Shown piece by piece: positions 11,516 through 22,369 of a stretch of DNA of 64,000 bases (within the stretch, counting starts at the first letter, position 1; every line of letters begins with the position of its first letter). Where the stretch lies: positions 18,768,859 through 18,832,858 of the forward strand of contig OZ038437.1 of the NCBI GenBank assembly GCA_964036275.1, given 5' to 3'. The position numbers were made by a program, and so were the translations under genes. The notes under the pieces were generated by a model, which saw nothing but the letters and a program-made list of their open reading frames with translations, ran no database searches and was not told the origin of the DNA. Source of the stretch: Litoditis marina (lineage: Eukaryota; Nematoda; Chromadorea; Rhabditida; Rhabditidae).

Positions 11516-13507
11516 CATATCTATTTGCTTCTCTCTTGTTTATTCTCTCTCTCCCTTTGCTTCTTTCTCGTTTACTCGCTCTCTCTCTCTTTGCTTCTCT
11601 CTTGTTTACTCTCTTTCTCTCTATCTCCCTCTCTCTCTATTTCTGTCTTTCTCTCTATCGTTGTGGTCAGAATATGTAGTTTGTATTTCCTAATCACTCG
11701 TTCTTGCAGCTCTAACTGACGAGGAGAGGAAGAAGTTGGAAGAAGCTGCAGAGGAATATGATGAAAAGCAGCGAGAAAAAGGGACTGAAAATGATCAAAA
11801 TGATCAAAAAGACGCCCAAACTGAAGCTCCAATTGATGAAGGTAAGATGAAAGATTGTACTTTAGCCCCCCCCCTCATACTTAGCCGCTAGCCTAACTAA
11901 CTGATTTGACCTCAGCTAACTAACAACACCGAAAACTCATCTTACGTCTTGAAAATCTCTTGTTTTTGATGGTAGTCCTTATTTTATTCGCGCTCAGTAT
12001 TGCGCAGAGAGAAATTTGACATCCACGTGGAATTATTCATACAAATTAGGGTTGTTAATCGAGTTCAAAATTTCGAGTTTTCGAGTTTTCGAGTTTTGGG
12101 AAATTTCGAGTTTTCGAGTTTTCGAGTTTTCGAGTTTTGGGAAATTTCGAGTTTTCGAGTTATCGAGTTTTCGAGTTTTGGGAAATTTCGAGTTTTCGAG
12201 TTTTCGAGTTTTTGAGTTTTGGGAAATTTCCGAGTTTTCGAGTTTTCGAGTTTTTGAGTTTTGGGAAATTTCGAGTTTTCGAGTTTCGAGTTCGACTCAA
12301 CTCGTAAATTTTTGAGTTTTTTCGAGTCGAGTCGAGTTTTGAGTGTTTTTGGACCCAAAATAGACATTTTTCGAGTCCTAAATTTTGATTTTCGAGTTTT
12401 CGCGTTCAAAATTTCGAGTTTTCGAGTTTTCGAGTTTTGAGAAATTTCGAGTTTTCGAGTATTCGAGTTTTCGAGTTTTGGAAAATTTCGAGTTTTCGAG
12501 TTTTCGAGTTGTCGCGTTTTTGGAAAATTTCGAGTTTTCGAGTTTTCGAGTTCTCGAGTTTTGAGAAATTTCGAGTTTTCGAGTTTCGAGTTCGACTTAA
12601 CTCGAAAATTCTCGAGTTTTTTCGAGTCGAGTTTCGAGTTCGACTTTAACAACCCTAATACAAATGTTCACATACTCTGTAGCCTAATTGTAGGTTATTG
12701 AGATAACTTCGACCCGTGCTGAAATTGGTTTCCGTTATCCAATAGCGGTGTTTGAATCTGTTTATCAAAACTGTTCCAAAACCTGAAAGGAATATTTATA
12801 TGGAAGTAACCAACTTATCCTCGATCTCGAAATCCCTCCGTAATCAGTGGTTTTCTACCGAAAACAAAAAAACAACAAATGGGATCAGACTATAAACAAC
12901 ACGGGGTTTACTACGCATAGAATCTGAAACTGATCTGGAAAACCCCCATACCTCGTACATAAATAGGTTTTTCAAACAGTTGTGGACAACGTACACTGCC
13001 AATTTGGCAGGGGGCGGTGTTTGGCAAGCGTCCAGCTCGCCTGCGTATTATCGATCTACACACTCTCTCATCTGCTGGAAGTAATCAACGACCGCTCGCT
13101 CAACCCTCTACTGTCTTTATGGGAAAAACGGCGAATATAACCTAACCGGTTTTCGGTAACCCTTTTGCAGGTTAGCTCACAGGTAACCAATAGGCGACCA
13201 GGAATCAAATATAGGTTAGCGCACAAACTAAGACTAAAAAACGGTTACCTACTAAGATAATCAGAGAAAAGGTTACCGAAAACCGGTTAGGTTATCGAAA
13301 AACCCAATGACATATAGACTTCACCTGTATATTCATCCAACTTTACAACAACCATATTCCTTCCATACTCATTGAATATTTTCAGATTTTACTGAAAAGG
13401 GATTTGGTCCCAATGCGAATCCAACAACGATAGCAAGTGGAGTCACATCGCACGAGAATTTGACCTCCACATTAATTTTTGGTCTCTTGGCCATCAAAAT
13501 GTTTTGA
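9557..13507 (+). CDS. Small secreted acidic protein, possible GPI-type tail
   Basis: I do not recognise the family. Proposed exons: 9557-9584, 10264-10356, 11322-11396, 11710-11841, 13386-13507. All junctions are phase 1 and the sum is 450 nt, or 149 residues. Exon 1 donor GGTCAG is chosen because it joins exon 2 in frame and completes a strong signal peptide (MQLLTVVVLVAMCTLAAAAS, predicted cleavage before TEK). The alternative donor at 9608 would create a stop. The mature protein has a Ser/Thr-rich start, an Asp/Glu block (PSEEDDDDYEDLDEDDDGEG), then a charged helix (LTDEERKKLEEAAEEYDEKQ) likely to form a coiled coil. The C-terminus ends in a hydrophobic stretch (STLIFGLLAIKMF) after small residues, which suggests a GPI signal or short membrane anchor. 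Introns 2-4 are long and loaded with repeats: a MITE, a CT tract, a TCGAG element and a TIR element. The function is unknown. Exons 1 and 5 are less certain than 2-4. Confidence 0.6.
9630..9712. repeat. CT-rich low-complexity tract
   Basis: Interrupted TCTCTCT/TTTCTC runs inside intron 1 of the acidic-protein gene. No coding signal. Confidence 0.7.
11097..11245. mobile_element. CTCATGAG-type MITE copy, right end lost
   Basis: It starts GGCGCGGTAGCAATACCC, close to the GGCGGCGTAGCAATCCC terminus of the intact copy at 50711. It shares the interior (CTCAAGAGATCCTATTGATT, GCTACAACA, repeated CTCATGAG words). The right inverted terminus is missing or diverged. It lies in intron 2 of the acidic-protein gene. 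Confidence 0.7.
11404..11650. repeat. CT microsatellite
   Basis: A long (CT)n tract, nearly uninterrupted from about 11441 to 11510 and followed by TTTGCTTCTCTCTTGTTTACTCTC-like degenerate repeats. It begins directly after the proposed donor of exon 3 of the acidic-protein gene. The Ser/Leu-rich open frame across it is a microsatellite artefact. Confidence 0.95.
12047..12657. mobile_element. Non-autonomous TIR element with TCGAGTTTT array (copy 1)
   Basis: Ends are GGGTTGTTAATCGAGT at 12049 and a matching inverted GACTTTAACAACCC ending at 12655. TA flanks both sides (12047-48 and 12656-57), as for a Tc1/mariner-type target duplication. The interior is almost wholly (TCGAGTTTT)n broken by GGGAAATT spacers. 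No transposase frame. It is inserted in the last intron of the acidic-protein gene. Confidence 0.8.
12940..13136. repeat. Dispersed repeat, shared with 55095-55470
   Basis: TTTTTCAAACAGTTGTGGAC, ACACTCTCTCATCTGCTGG, AATCAACGACCGCTCGCTCA and CCTCTACTGTCTTTATGGGA each have diverged counterparts in the same order and orientation at 55110-55450. A related fragment (GGTCTGCGTCTCTCTGACCT) lies near 14990-15060. Family unknown; interrupted on its right by the TIR element at 13137. Confidence 0.65.
13137..13295. mobile_element. 159-bp MITE with 29-bp inverted arms
   Basis: The arms read ATAACCTAACCGGTTTTCGG onward at the left and, inverted, at the right (CCGAAAACCGGTTAGGTTAT). There is one base of length difference in the arm. 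The interior is short with no ORF. It sits at the edge of the dispersed repeat 12940-13136, as if inserted into it. The length equals the satellite monomer by coincidence; the sequences are unrelated. Confidence 0.85.
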
Positions 13508-13618
13508 ATGAAACATTGGACTTGTTGCTTTTGAACAAGAAAAATGAACCACGTGAAAAAATGTCGAGCAATGTAGTGAGCAACATCGAAGAGAGAAGTA
13601 CGGAGACTGAAAACCATG

Positions 13619-13690
13619 TGTTTCACATGAGATTCGAACCAACGGAACACGTTTCGTAGTCGCAAAGCTAACCACTCTGCCAGCGACAAC
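13619..13690 (-). repeat. tRNA-derived sequence (SINE-like fragment)
   Basis: On the minus strand an A-box-like TGGCAGAGTGGTTAGC is followed by a B-box GGTTCGAATC about 45 nt later. It also has the words TACGAAAC and TTGGTTCGAA shared with the SINE-like copies at 34514 and 56160. Acceptor and T stems do not pair well, so it is not a functional tRNA. Confidence 0.5.
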
Positions 13691-14089
13691 TCAAGACGTC
13701 TGTTTTGCGAAGAATTGATGCAATACTAGCAGTACAAAGTCAGTCTTTGCTGTTTTTGTAGTTTGATGCAACTTTTTCAACATGTCTGAGAAATAAGCGC
13801 TGAAGATCATTTGAAAATACTGTTTTCCAGATTGAACTTGCTTAATTTATCTCCCCTGAGGGAAGAAAAACAGGAAACGGCGAACCTGGTGTCTAACTGA
13901 AAAACAGGAACTGACGGGGAAGCTCTCACAGGTTGCAGGTGGTAAACGTACATGTTGAGTTGGTTGTTGAACAAGTTGCATTATTCTTCTTCTTGAAAAC
14001 ATGGGCTCGACCCTTTATCGTGAAAACTGCCGTTGGTCGGCTGAAGAGAGGCATTGAGAATTTATTCTCTACCCTGCTTTCGTTCGAGA

Positions 14090-16700
14090 ATGCAGCTTCT
14101 CCCTGCTAGTCTCTGCTTTGGTAAGTTTCTATTGAACAACTGTCACTCGCAGCAAATTGTAATTTCTTTGCTGAGCTTGCCAATGAATACACCGTTAGTT
14201 GAATTCTGTCGGTGTGGAGCGACTGGTGTGTCTGCGTATACACGATCCGCACACTGTCTCGTTTGTTCGCCACGAATCGAGCTGTCATTTAGGATAGTCT
14301 ATGTCTGGGGAATGTTGACTGAAGAAATGTTTTTAGTATCAGATCAGCATAGTTTTACTCTGTTTTGATCAGGCAGAGCACGCAAACTGTTAGAACACCG
14401 CTAATTTACTCTACAAAACAGCGCCTAGGTGACACAAACGAGAAACATGGTTAGTATTCGAACTCACAGCAGAAAAATGTTTTTCTCAAAGAAAACCATA
14501 TTCTGAGTGAATGGGTCACTGAGCAAACTGTCCTCACTATAAAGCTCTTAGCTTATGCCTGCTATGGGGAATGTTTACTGGAGAAGAATGATGAGTATCA
14601 TCATCAAAGTTTTCCTCTGTTGTAATCAGGCCCATGTTCTTCCTTGGAAAGACAGTTGTTGTCTTACAATCCGATAACTTTGACTTATTTAGTTTTCAGC
14701 TTTTCTGGTGACTAGCTCGTTCGGTTTGCAATGTTATTCGGGACTGTCTTTCGATACTCCAACCAAAGTACAATGTGAGGACAATCAAGTCTGTCTTGCA
14801 ACTGTTTCGCCCGGAATAAAGTTGTGTGGATTTTCGTGCTTGGATCGACCGCATGACATGACCGAGGTAACTTCGGTTTTCAATAAGTTCTAAGCACGTT
14901 TGTTTTCAGAACCATTTTATATGAAATTCACTGTACATCGTTATAGGGTTTGGTTGTTTTACGCAGATCCATGAGACCGCGCACAGCCTGAGATGGTCTG
15001 CGTCTCTCTGACCTGTCTACTCTCTCGTCGAGGCCGCTACAAAAATGGCAGTTGCAAATTGGCAAAAAAATTGTCTGAGGAGGGGCGAGCTGTCGTTTAT
15101 TAGTTGTCAGGAAACGAGGGGGTACGTAGATCAAAGATACACAGATTAGCTGGCCGCTCGCACAGCACCAAATTGACGGTAGGCTGTTCACAACGCTTTG
15201 ACTGAGCCTATATGTAAACTATTTCAGGAGTACGATTGCAGACGTGATTTTAAGATGGGTTTCATAAATCATGTGTGCCTTTGTAGCACCGACTTGTGTA
15301 ACGCCGATGTCGCGAAGTTCAATCAGGTGTGAGATTTACTCCATTATTACTCCATAAATGACATATTATGCTGGAACCCAGCGCTTTTTAACTGTATATC
15401 ATAGAGCACAAATAACCCATATATTTGTTCGATCAATTCAGTGAAATTCACATGACAATGCCGCGCGACACGTACCGCGTCCAATCAAGAGTAAGATACA
15501 GCAGCTTTACGAGAAACCATGTTGCTCTCCAGTCTCCTTTAAGGCCCTATTTAGCATAATTTTTATCTCGATGGGGCGTAAGAGTGAAGAAACACTGTAT
15601 GTTCGAGGACAATCTTCGATACTTCTCCTGAAATGTTCCCTGAAACAGTCAGCTGCAGATTCAGATCGTAATCATTTCGGGTTTACCAGACAGTCATGCC
15701 TGAATGTAAATTTATGCACTATAATATAATCCTCACGTCTTCCAGTTCACAAAACGAGGAGGAAGTTATAAGGAAATTGGGCACTGCATCTCAAAACTGG
15801 CTGGTTAGTTTTCGAGAAAAAATGCGTTTATTTTGCATGTATTCAGCTGACTCCACAGAGACGTAATTTTCTTCTGTTTTTTTGTTAAAGAATTACTTAT
15901 CGTTAAAAGTCCTTCCTATAGCCGAACACCAAAAAGTTATCAAACAAAGAATTTATGAACAATCAAAACTGCATTAGTATTGCGAAACAAGGTGGAAGAA
16001 GTGTATGATCGCTTTGAAGCCTCTGCCTAAGTAAGGGATGTTGTTTAGAGTTCTTGAATAGAGCTAGTACAATGTATGTTTCTCAATATAGACGTGAGAG
16101 TTCCACGTCGTGGATTTTGGTCGAAATTCGTGAATTATGGCGTATTTTGAGATCAAACTACAACTTTGCTATGGTCATTTACCTTTACTCATTTTTGTAA
16201 ATTTCTACGTTCATCGCTGATTATTTTTGTTTTCAGCCTCGATCGCGAATCGTTCTACTTCTACTTCTACAACCACTACCACTTCTCCAGCTCCAACTTC
16301 ATAAAGTAGAACAAGTACTACAACTTCTCCAGCTCCAACCTCAACCAGTTCAACCAGTACTACAACTGCTCCTCCAGCTACACCTGTCGTGAAAATTGAA
16401 TCAACTACTCTTGCTCCAACAGCTCAGCCTGTCGAGACTAGTACATCAACCGCTGCTACCCCAGCTCACACCGCTAAAAAGCATACTGTTACAGCTGGAG
16501 CTCCTCCTGCTCCAACTACGGTTATGCCGACCAGAACAACAGTTGCTCCATCAGATCAGGCTTCTGTTGTTACTTCTTCTCCAAGTCCGGAACCCTCCAC
16601 AGAAGCAACCGGAAACACCGAATCAACCACCAAAAAGCACCAGAAAAGTAAGAACAAAGGAATCTTCATGAGAATTCTCATCTGGTTCGGATGGTATTAA
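14090..16700 (+). pseudogene. Ly6/ET-like cysteine-rich protein with Ser/Thr/Pro stalk, interrupted by in-frame TAA
   Basis: Exons: 14090-14120, 14700-14866, 15228-15326, 15746-15803, 16237-16700. Junction phases 1,0,0,1 are all consistent. The signal peptide is MQLLPASLCFAFLVTSSFG. The mature domain starts LQCYSG and has ten cysteines, ending in CLCSTDLCN, the CxCxxDxCN signature of Ly6/three-finger and nematode ET-module domains. Such proteins are usually secreted or membrane-anchored ligands or receptor modulators. After the domain and a short linker the last exon encodes a mucin-like Ser/Thr/Pro stalk, but codon 16302-16304 is TAA. The same frame then stays open for 131 codons of the same composition, to a short hydrophobic end (GIFMRILIWFGWY) at 16700. 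The product is therefore 140 residues if terminated. The stop may be an allele, recent pseudogenisation or a base error. The cysteine domain itself is intact. Confidence 0.65.
15405..15555 (+). repeat. Dispersed repeat copy 1 (about 150 bp)
   Basis: Words ATTCACATGACAATG, CGCGCGACACG, CGCGTCCAATCAA, GATACAGCAGCTT, ACGAGAAACCATGTTGCTCT and the following GTCTCCTT match 30597-30748 in the same order and orientation. It lies in an intron of the Ly6-like gene; the second copy lies in an intron of the lectin/CUB gene. Confidence 0.85.
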
Positions 16701-18290
16701 ATGAACGTTTTGTGATATTTTTCCATAAAATTGACCTCACAAGTTTTTCGCCATTTCTCAGACCAATTTGAAGTATTACGATTACGATTTCAATGCCATT
16801 AGAGCATTCGATAATCCACCATGATGTCTTCAATGAAGGAGGGACCAAGATCAACTCAGAAGAAACTGCTACTACAAAGATCTGTGATTCTCAGAAACTG
16901 CTACTACAAAGATCTCACAATTAAAAAAGAGTGCCAAACGAATTAGTTTGATCGACCGAGAAGCAACAGAAGCAAACTACAATCAGCACAATTCAGAGCA
17001 ACATGAACCGTAAACGCCTGTTTTGGTGAGAACAAACCCTATATGGGATACAGACACTTTGGCCCTAGTTTCCAGCTCAACCAACCAAGTGAGTAACTTT
17101 TTAGTCATTTCCTGCATTACTGTAGCTCTATTATGACCGTTAATGAAAGATTTGACGCTGGGTTAACGCCAAATTTGGCAAAGTAGATTAGTTCAAAGCT
17201 TCTACTGGTTCCAACTCCAATAGCGTGTTACAAATTAACGATAAAAACTCAATAAATAAGCCCCCGTCAAATTCAAAAACGGTACACGAAGAAAGGCCCC
17301 CGTCAAATTCAGAAACGGTACTTTCAGTACACGAAGTTCAACACATATTCATGAAAAATGGGGTCCCTTTGGTAGAATAGGTCCAGTTCAATGCTCAGAG
17401 ATACCTTCAAAACTGGGAAACCTTGTGTTAAATCGGGGAAACATTTCATTCTACTTTGTAATCTCTAACTAAGTTCTCCGTTTCTCTCAGAAATACCATG
17501 TTTTGTGTTCTATATCATCGGTTCGTTTCATTTTCGGAAAGATACCTTTGAAATCTGTCATCAATCGATGTCGCATATTTTGAAGATGTTCGAGGCTGTT
17601 CATATCCGTGACGGCCAGCTTGTGCCACGTTATTTGTCGTGTGCGGGCTAACCATTCCTGAAAGGCAATCTCACGTAAAGTTGTCCGAAATACCAGAACA
17701 GTTAAAACATTTTTTTGTTTTATTTTTGCTATACAGCGTTCTCGACTACAGCTTTAATAAACAACAAATTAGCGTTCTCGCATTTAAACGCTCCGCGTAC
17801 AATTCATGTTAAAGAAAGCGCGATACGCAGCGAAACAGTGCTGTGCTCGAAATAAATTGCAGTGGGATACAGTGTCCCGCCACGAAAACTTTGTTGACGT
17901 AACTCAATACAAGCTCAATCGCAAAAATTACTGTAGGCGAGAACGATGTGGCTTCTTCCGAAACATTATGCAAACTCATGAATAACAATAAACGGGTTCC
18001 CTATTGTAGGTCTGGTGTATGCTGGGATTATCTAGATATTGCTCCATTTGGCGAATATGGGTCTTCCCGTACACCAGCAATACGTTAACGTTTTGCAGTC
18101 CAAAAATCAAATGAGCAGAAATAGAATGTAACAATACACTAAAAAGTTGATGCGAGATGCACGTGGCTCGAGTATTACGCACTATTATTAGCCGGTGCTT
18201 ACAAATCGTTCGTTGGTTTTACGAATCAGATTCTGTCTAAAACACTTAGAAGGTTAGAGATTGAGGCATTACCTCGTTCTCTTACACTCT
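16701..18290. other. Intergenic, no gene seen
   Basis: It contains two short direct duplications: AGAAACTGCTACTACAAAGA at about 16858 and 16892, and GCCCCCGTCAAATTCA at about 17262 and 17297. A possible AATAAA lies near 17251. No open frame with splice or start support on either strand. Confidence 0.6.
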
Positions 18291-20162
18291 GGTGAAACTT
18301 GCGAGGCTAAAATAGGCTAAATCTAGGGAAAAATTGGTATTCAATAGGATACTAGCCTATTTTAGCTAATTTTAGCCTAGAAAACGCGGAAACACCTAGA
18401 AACACCTATAATTGCCTAGATTAGCCAAGTCGTTGAACGAGCTGATTTTGCTAGGCTAAAAATAGCCAATTTTAGCTAAAATTACTTAATGGTCCTGGCG
18501 CGCCGTTTTTGCTACCGTAATTTCGCGGCTCACATTTAAATTTTTATCATTTTCATTTTTACCTAAATTTTTTGTTTTCTCTCACGTTTACGCGTTATTT
18601 TTGTTTTTCTTATTGTTTTAAATTCAATAATCCCAGCATTTTTTATTGAAACACGCACTACATAGTCAAAATTATAGTTGTTTGGTCATTAAATGCCAGT
18701 TTTTTAGTTGTTTTTGCTATTTTCGAATTAGAAAAACATCTTCCGCCTTGACCAAGTTGAATTATGAGATGAGCAGTTCAATATATTCCATTTCAGTACT
18801 TCTGTTATTAGAAAAATGAATACTTCTTACAGGTAATCTAAACATGTTATTCTGGAGCTTCGTTTCGCTGCAGGGACGAACGCGGACAGCTTAATGATGA
18901 TTACGAGGTGAGTAGCTTGAAGAGCAGTCTTAGCCATTTATTGTTGTTATTAAAATTTGATTATTTCATCTAATCCAGAATTTGTACCGGACCTGAATTA
19001 ATGTTTTGTCTTAGTATTTAGTTTACCTCAGTTAGTTTTAAAAGCAGTTTTGGCTTTAGATTGTTGAATTTAAGCTTCCAAGTTGTGTTCATGGACTAAC
19101 TGGGCAAAACAATATTAAATGGTTTTTTTTGCTTATTTCCTATACTATTTTTGACCTATTTTCATCAAAAAGCTTACAAGTTTAGTTAACTACTTCCTAT
19201 TGATGTGTGAGTGAGCGCATTTAACCATTTTATCCGATAGTTCAGTCAAATTTGAGCGGTATATGCCCGGTATTTGTTTGTTCCAGGGCTCCTATGATAA
19301 GTCAGTTCTACCAGATGGTTCAAAGATAGATGCGCCTACCACGGAATGATCTTTCATCCTTACCAGACCTAGCCGGTATGTTTATTAAGTAATTTATTTG
19401 GTAAAACGTGAATCTACGCGTTTTCTAGGCAGAGTTCCAAACTTCTTAGTAACGAATTATAAATAAATACTTTTTTAGGTATATGATTATCTGGTATAGT
19501 TGTTGACAATTTGAGGTGTATACTCATTTATTTATTTCTAGTTTCTGGAGTACACGCCTCATTCTACAGCCCATATTCGTCGCCCAACTACCGATAGTGG
19601 CCACCACAGCCATTCCTCCATGAAAGATCGACGGGACGGAAGAATATTATTGTGTTACTTATAACAGTGTGTTTTGCTATACAAATAAATATATGTAATC
19701 AGTATTTTGTTCTCTGAGTGGATTCTCCTGTTTTACAAGCATGAAAGCGGTGAAGTAAAATAAAATTGTTTCCATGAAAACGAATGGAGTTCTCGTTATT
19801 TTGTGTGTTAGTTCGAGTTCATAGCCAATTGGAGGTTGCACAGCAGAAATTCCACCCGGTTTTTCGCAGCGGAAGTAAGCTTGCTACAAGGCTAAAATAG
19901 GTATCGACTAGGCTAAAATAGGTATTTATAGCCTAATATAGGTATTTACTAGGCTAAAATAGGTAATTCCTAGCCTATTCTGGGTAACAGCTAGCCAATT
20001 CTAGGTAACAGCTAGCCAATTCTAGGTAACAGCTAGCCTATTTTGGGAAACAGCTAGCCTATTCTAGGAAACGACTAGCCTAAAAAGGTTAAAAAATAGC
20101 TATTTTATTTTCCCTATAATTTCCTAGATTTAGCCTATTTTTAGCCTCGCAATTTTCATCCC
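18291..20162. mobile_element. 1.87-kb TIR element with AGGCTAAAATA arrays
   Basis: The left end GAAACTTGCGAGGCTAAAAT continues AGGCTAAATCTAGG. The right end is its inverted match (CCTAGATTTAGCCTA then TTTAGCCTCGCAATTTTCAT). Dense arrays of (A)GGCTAAAATAGG or its complement fill 18291-18480 and 19880-20145, plus CAGCTAGCCAATTCTAGGTAA repeats. The central 1.3 kb is non-repetitive and includes a small spliced open frame (18816-19349). No transposase motif recognised. Confidence 0.75.
18816..19349 (+). CDS. Possible tiny three-exon gene inside the TIR element
   Basis: Exons 18816-18832, 18874-18907 and 19287-19349 join in phase (2, then 0) to give 37 residues: MNTSYRDERGQLNDDYE, then GSYDKSVLPDGSKIDAPTTE. 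Donors and acceptors (GTAATC/CTGCAG, GTGAGT/TTCCAG) are acceptable and the first intron is only 41 bp. The peptide is hydrophilic with no signal peptide or known domain. A further open stretch after TTTCTAG at 19543 may be an alternative 3' exon. It could equally be chance or a remnant of an element-encoded gene. Confidence 0.2.
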
Positions 20163-22369
20163 TGAACCCGTATGTACTAAATCTTTTAATTTACGATCTT
20201 TCGATTTGGAACATGGTCTGATGGGAAGTAGGGAAATCCCATACAACTTTTTATCGAGAACAAGGGGTGCGATTCAAAAACAAACGACTCTCATACAAAA
20301 CCATCGGTATATTGCCAAAATAAATATACCAAACTTGCGGGTTTCGCGGAAAACAGAGCGATAGGAATAAGATTTTATGCATATTAATGTAGAGTTGTCC
20401 AGAAAACCAGTAGGCCAAAAAGCCGGATTCCACTTTTGCGAAACCAGAACGTATTTACATTCAAAAACGGGCTACTTTTTTTCTAGAATAGTCGCATCTT
20501 ACTGGTGATTTCATGCCATAGGGAAAAAAGGGTCGCAACGGGCTTTTCAAAAGTGAAGGGGGTCAGACCGCTCTTGTTGCAAAAGTGAGGGGAAGAGGGT
20601 AGCATCCATTGGCTGGTCTAAGACCAGCCAATGGATGCTGCACCTTCCCCCCCCCCCTTTGCGTAGCGTAGCGAAAGTGGAGGAGGTCATTTGCTAACTC
20701 TTGCCAAAAAGTGAGGGTAGTACCATCTCAGGATGGCACCTTTTTTACCTATGTTTCATGCTAAGCAATGTGAACTGACCCTTATGAGCTGGTGGAACTC
20801 TTCAGTTGTAATTGGTAGACGATCGTGGCAGTACGGACTTTGGGCCAAATCATCTAACACCGAGTAGGCCATTTGATCTGAGAACATTGACCATTAATGT
20901 TCTCCGCATAGCCACAAAAATTCTAAAAACGGACTAATCTCTGAACGACCTCGAAATAATTTGCCTCTTTGTCATAAAAAAATCTAAACGTTCGTGGTTC
21001 GCGGCATTTGAACTTAATGGGAAAACGGTATCCTTCTCGTAAAAAAAGTCACACCTTACTGGTGTGTGTCTGAGAAACGGAGTCAGTTAGTTTATTTCAA
21101 GCACCCAATTTATGAAAACGGGTCACTATGACTTTCTAGAACGAGTTTCGAGTTCCGACAAATATGCAACATGGTGTGCCGTTACATTTCTGTGAGAACA
21201 GCCAGGTAACTGAAGGAATTGGTCGAAAAGTGATCGAATGCAGCGAGGGGGCTTGACAAACTAAGGTGGTGGAAAAAGGCAGTCGTTTTGGCCCCCACGA
21301 GGCCGGAAATGACACAGTTATACCAATCCAAATGCAAAAACGGGTGGAGGACATGTGATAAAATGTCTTTCTCTTATAAATATACTCGAGAATTTATAAT
21401 TTGACATAACTTTTATCGAAACTCGGGTGGCTTCGTGTAAAATGGTCTTCACTTACTGGTACGGTTTTACCACATATCACTTAACAAAACGATTTCCACC
21501 ATGGCTGATTTACCCGGAAACGAGACGTTCTTCTCTGGATGTTTTGAGGGAAAGATGGTGAATTAATACTTACTCTAAGAATCTCGGTCTGTCACAGCAA
21601 ATTTGAACACGCTCGCAATGCACACCCGAAAACTTGTAGATAATTATGGAACACACGCACACCTGTGCAACACTAATCGAGCTCGAGCCTTCGAATCAAC
21701 TTGATTGCGCTGCCACTGCCAAGAACGAAAACTCGAAAATGACCCTCACTTTCCAGGAGCAGCCGTGGAGCCGAAAACGCTGCTTCTCCGTTCTACGAAC
21801 CTGAAAAACACGAAATACACCGGACGATAACCAAAAAAGCTAACTGCATTACTGGATGAGCTGTCGTTCCGTAGGAAGATATTTAAAACACAGGTTTCCT
21901 CACTGAGAGACAACTTATACTGACGAATGATTCGTTAGAATAAAGTCTCTAGGTCAAAGAAAACCATATGATACAATAGTCCACAGATAAAATCGGCGGA
22001 CCAGAGTAACCAACACGTTAAATGTTGACGGAAACAGCTGTGGTTGGAGCAAAGACAATAATCAAACACATGACCTTGTCCTTGTTGATGTGCTATTTTA
22101 ATTACCAATGTTCAATTCTAATATCATCATCCTAATTGAAGACAGACACACATTTTGTTTCGTGCTCTCTACAGAATTGAAAATTCGTTGTTATTACATT
22201 TACGATCTGAACTACAGATTACTCTGGAATGTATAATGTACAATAATCTTCGTGAGATGGCCGCTATGCTCTTCCTTTCATTTTCCGAAAAAAGCATTTA
22301 AATACGATTTCATTTCAAGAAGAACTTCATTAAAGTATATCAAATAAATTGGGCAACAATTCCCATATC
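20163..22369. other. Gene-poor region with hairpin
   Basis: No supported gene. It contains recurring short words (TTACTGGT near 20500, 21055 and 21452; AAAAACGGG near 20466 and 21335) suggesting decayed repeats, a poly-C run at 20647-20659 and the palindrome at 20601. The short minus-strand frames at 20251 and 21136 lack splice context and recognisable domains. Confidence 0.5.
20601..20639. repeat. Perfect 19-bp-arm hairpin
   Basis: The arms AGCATCCATTGGCTGGTCT and AGACCAGCCAATGGATGCT are exact reverse complements around a single A at 20620. Partial symmetry extends outward (GGGGAAG.. on the left, CTTCCCC.. on the right). It is either the core of a foldback element or a cruciform-forming site. 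Confidence 0.95.

Noticed and set aside
11369..11719. Ser/Leu-rich 116-codon frame
   Set aside because: Translation of a CT microsatellite; only its first few codons belong to a real exon.
12065..12652. 195-codon Lys/Leu/Glu/Asn/Ser-rich minus frame
   Set aside because: Produced by the 9-bp TCGAGTTTT array of a transposon; 9 bp is three codons, so it stays open.
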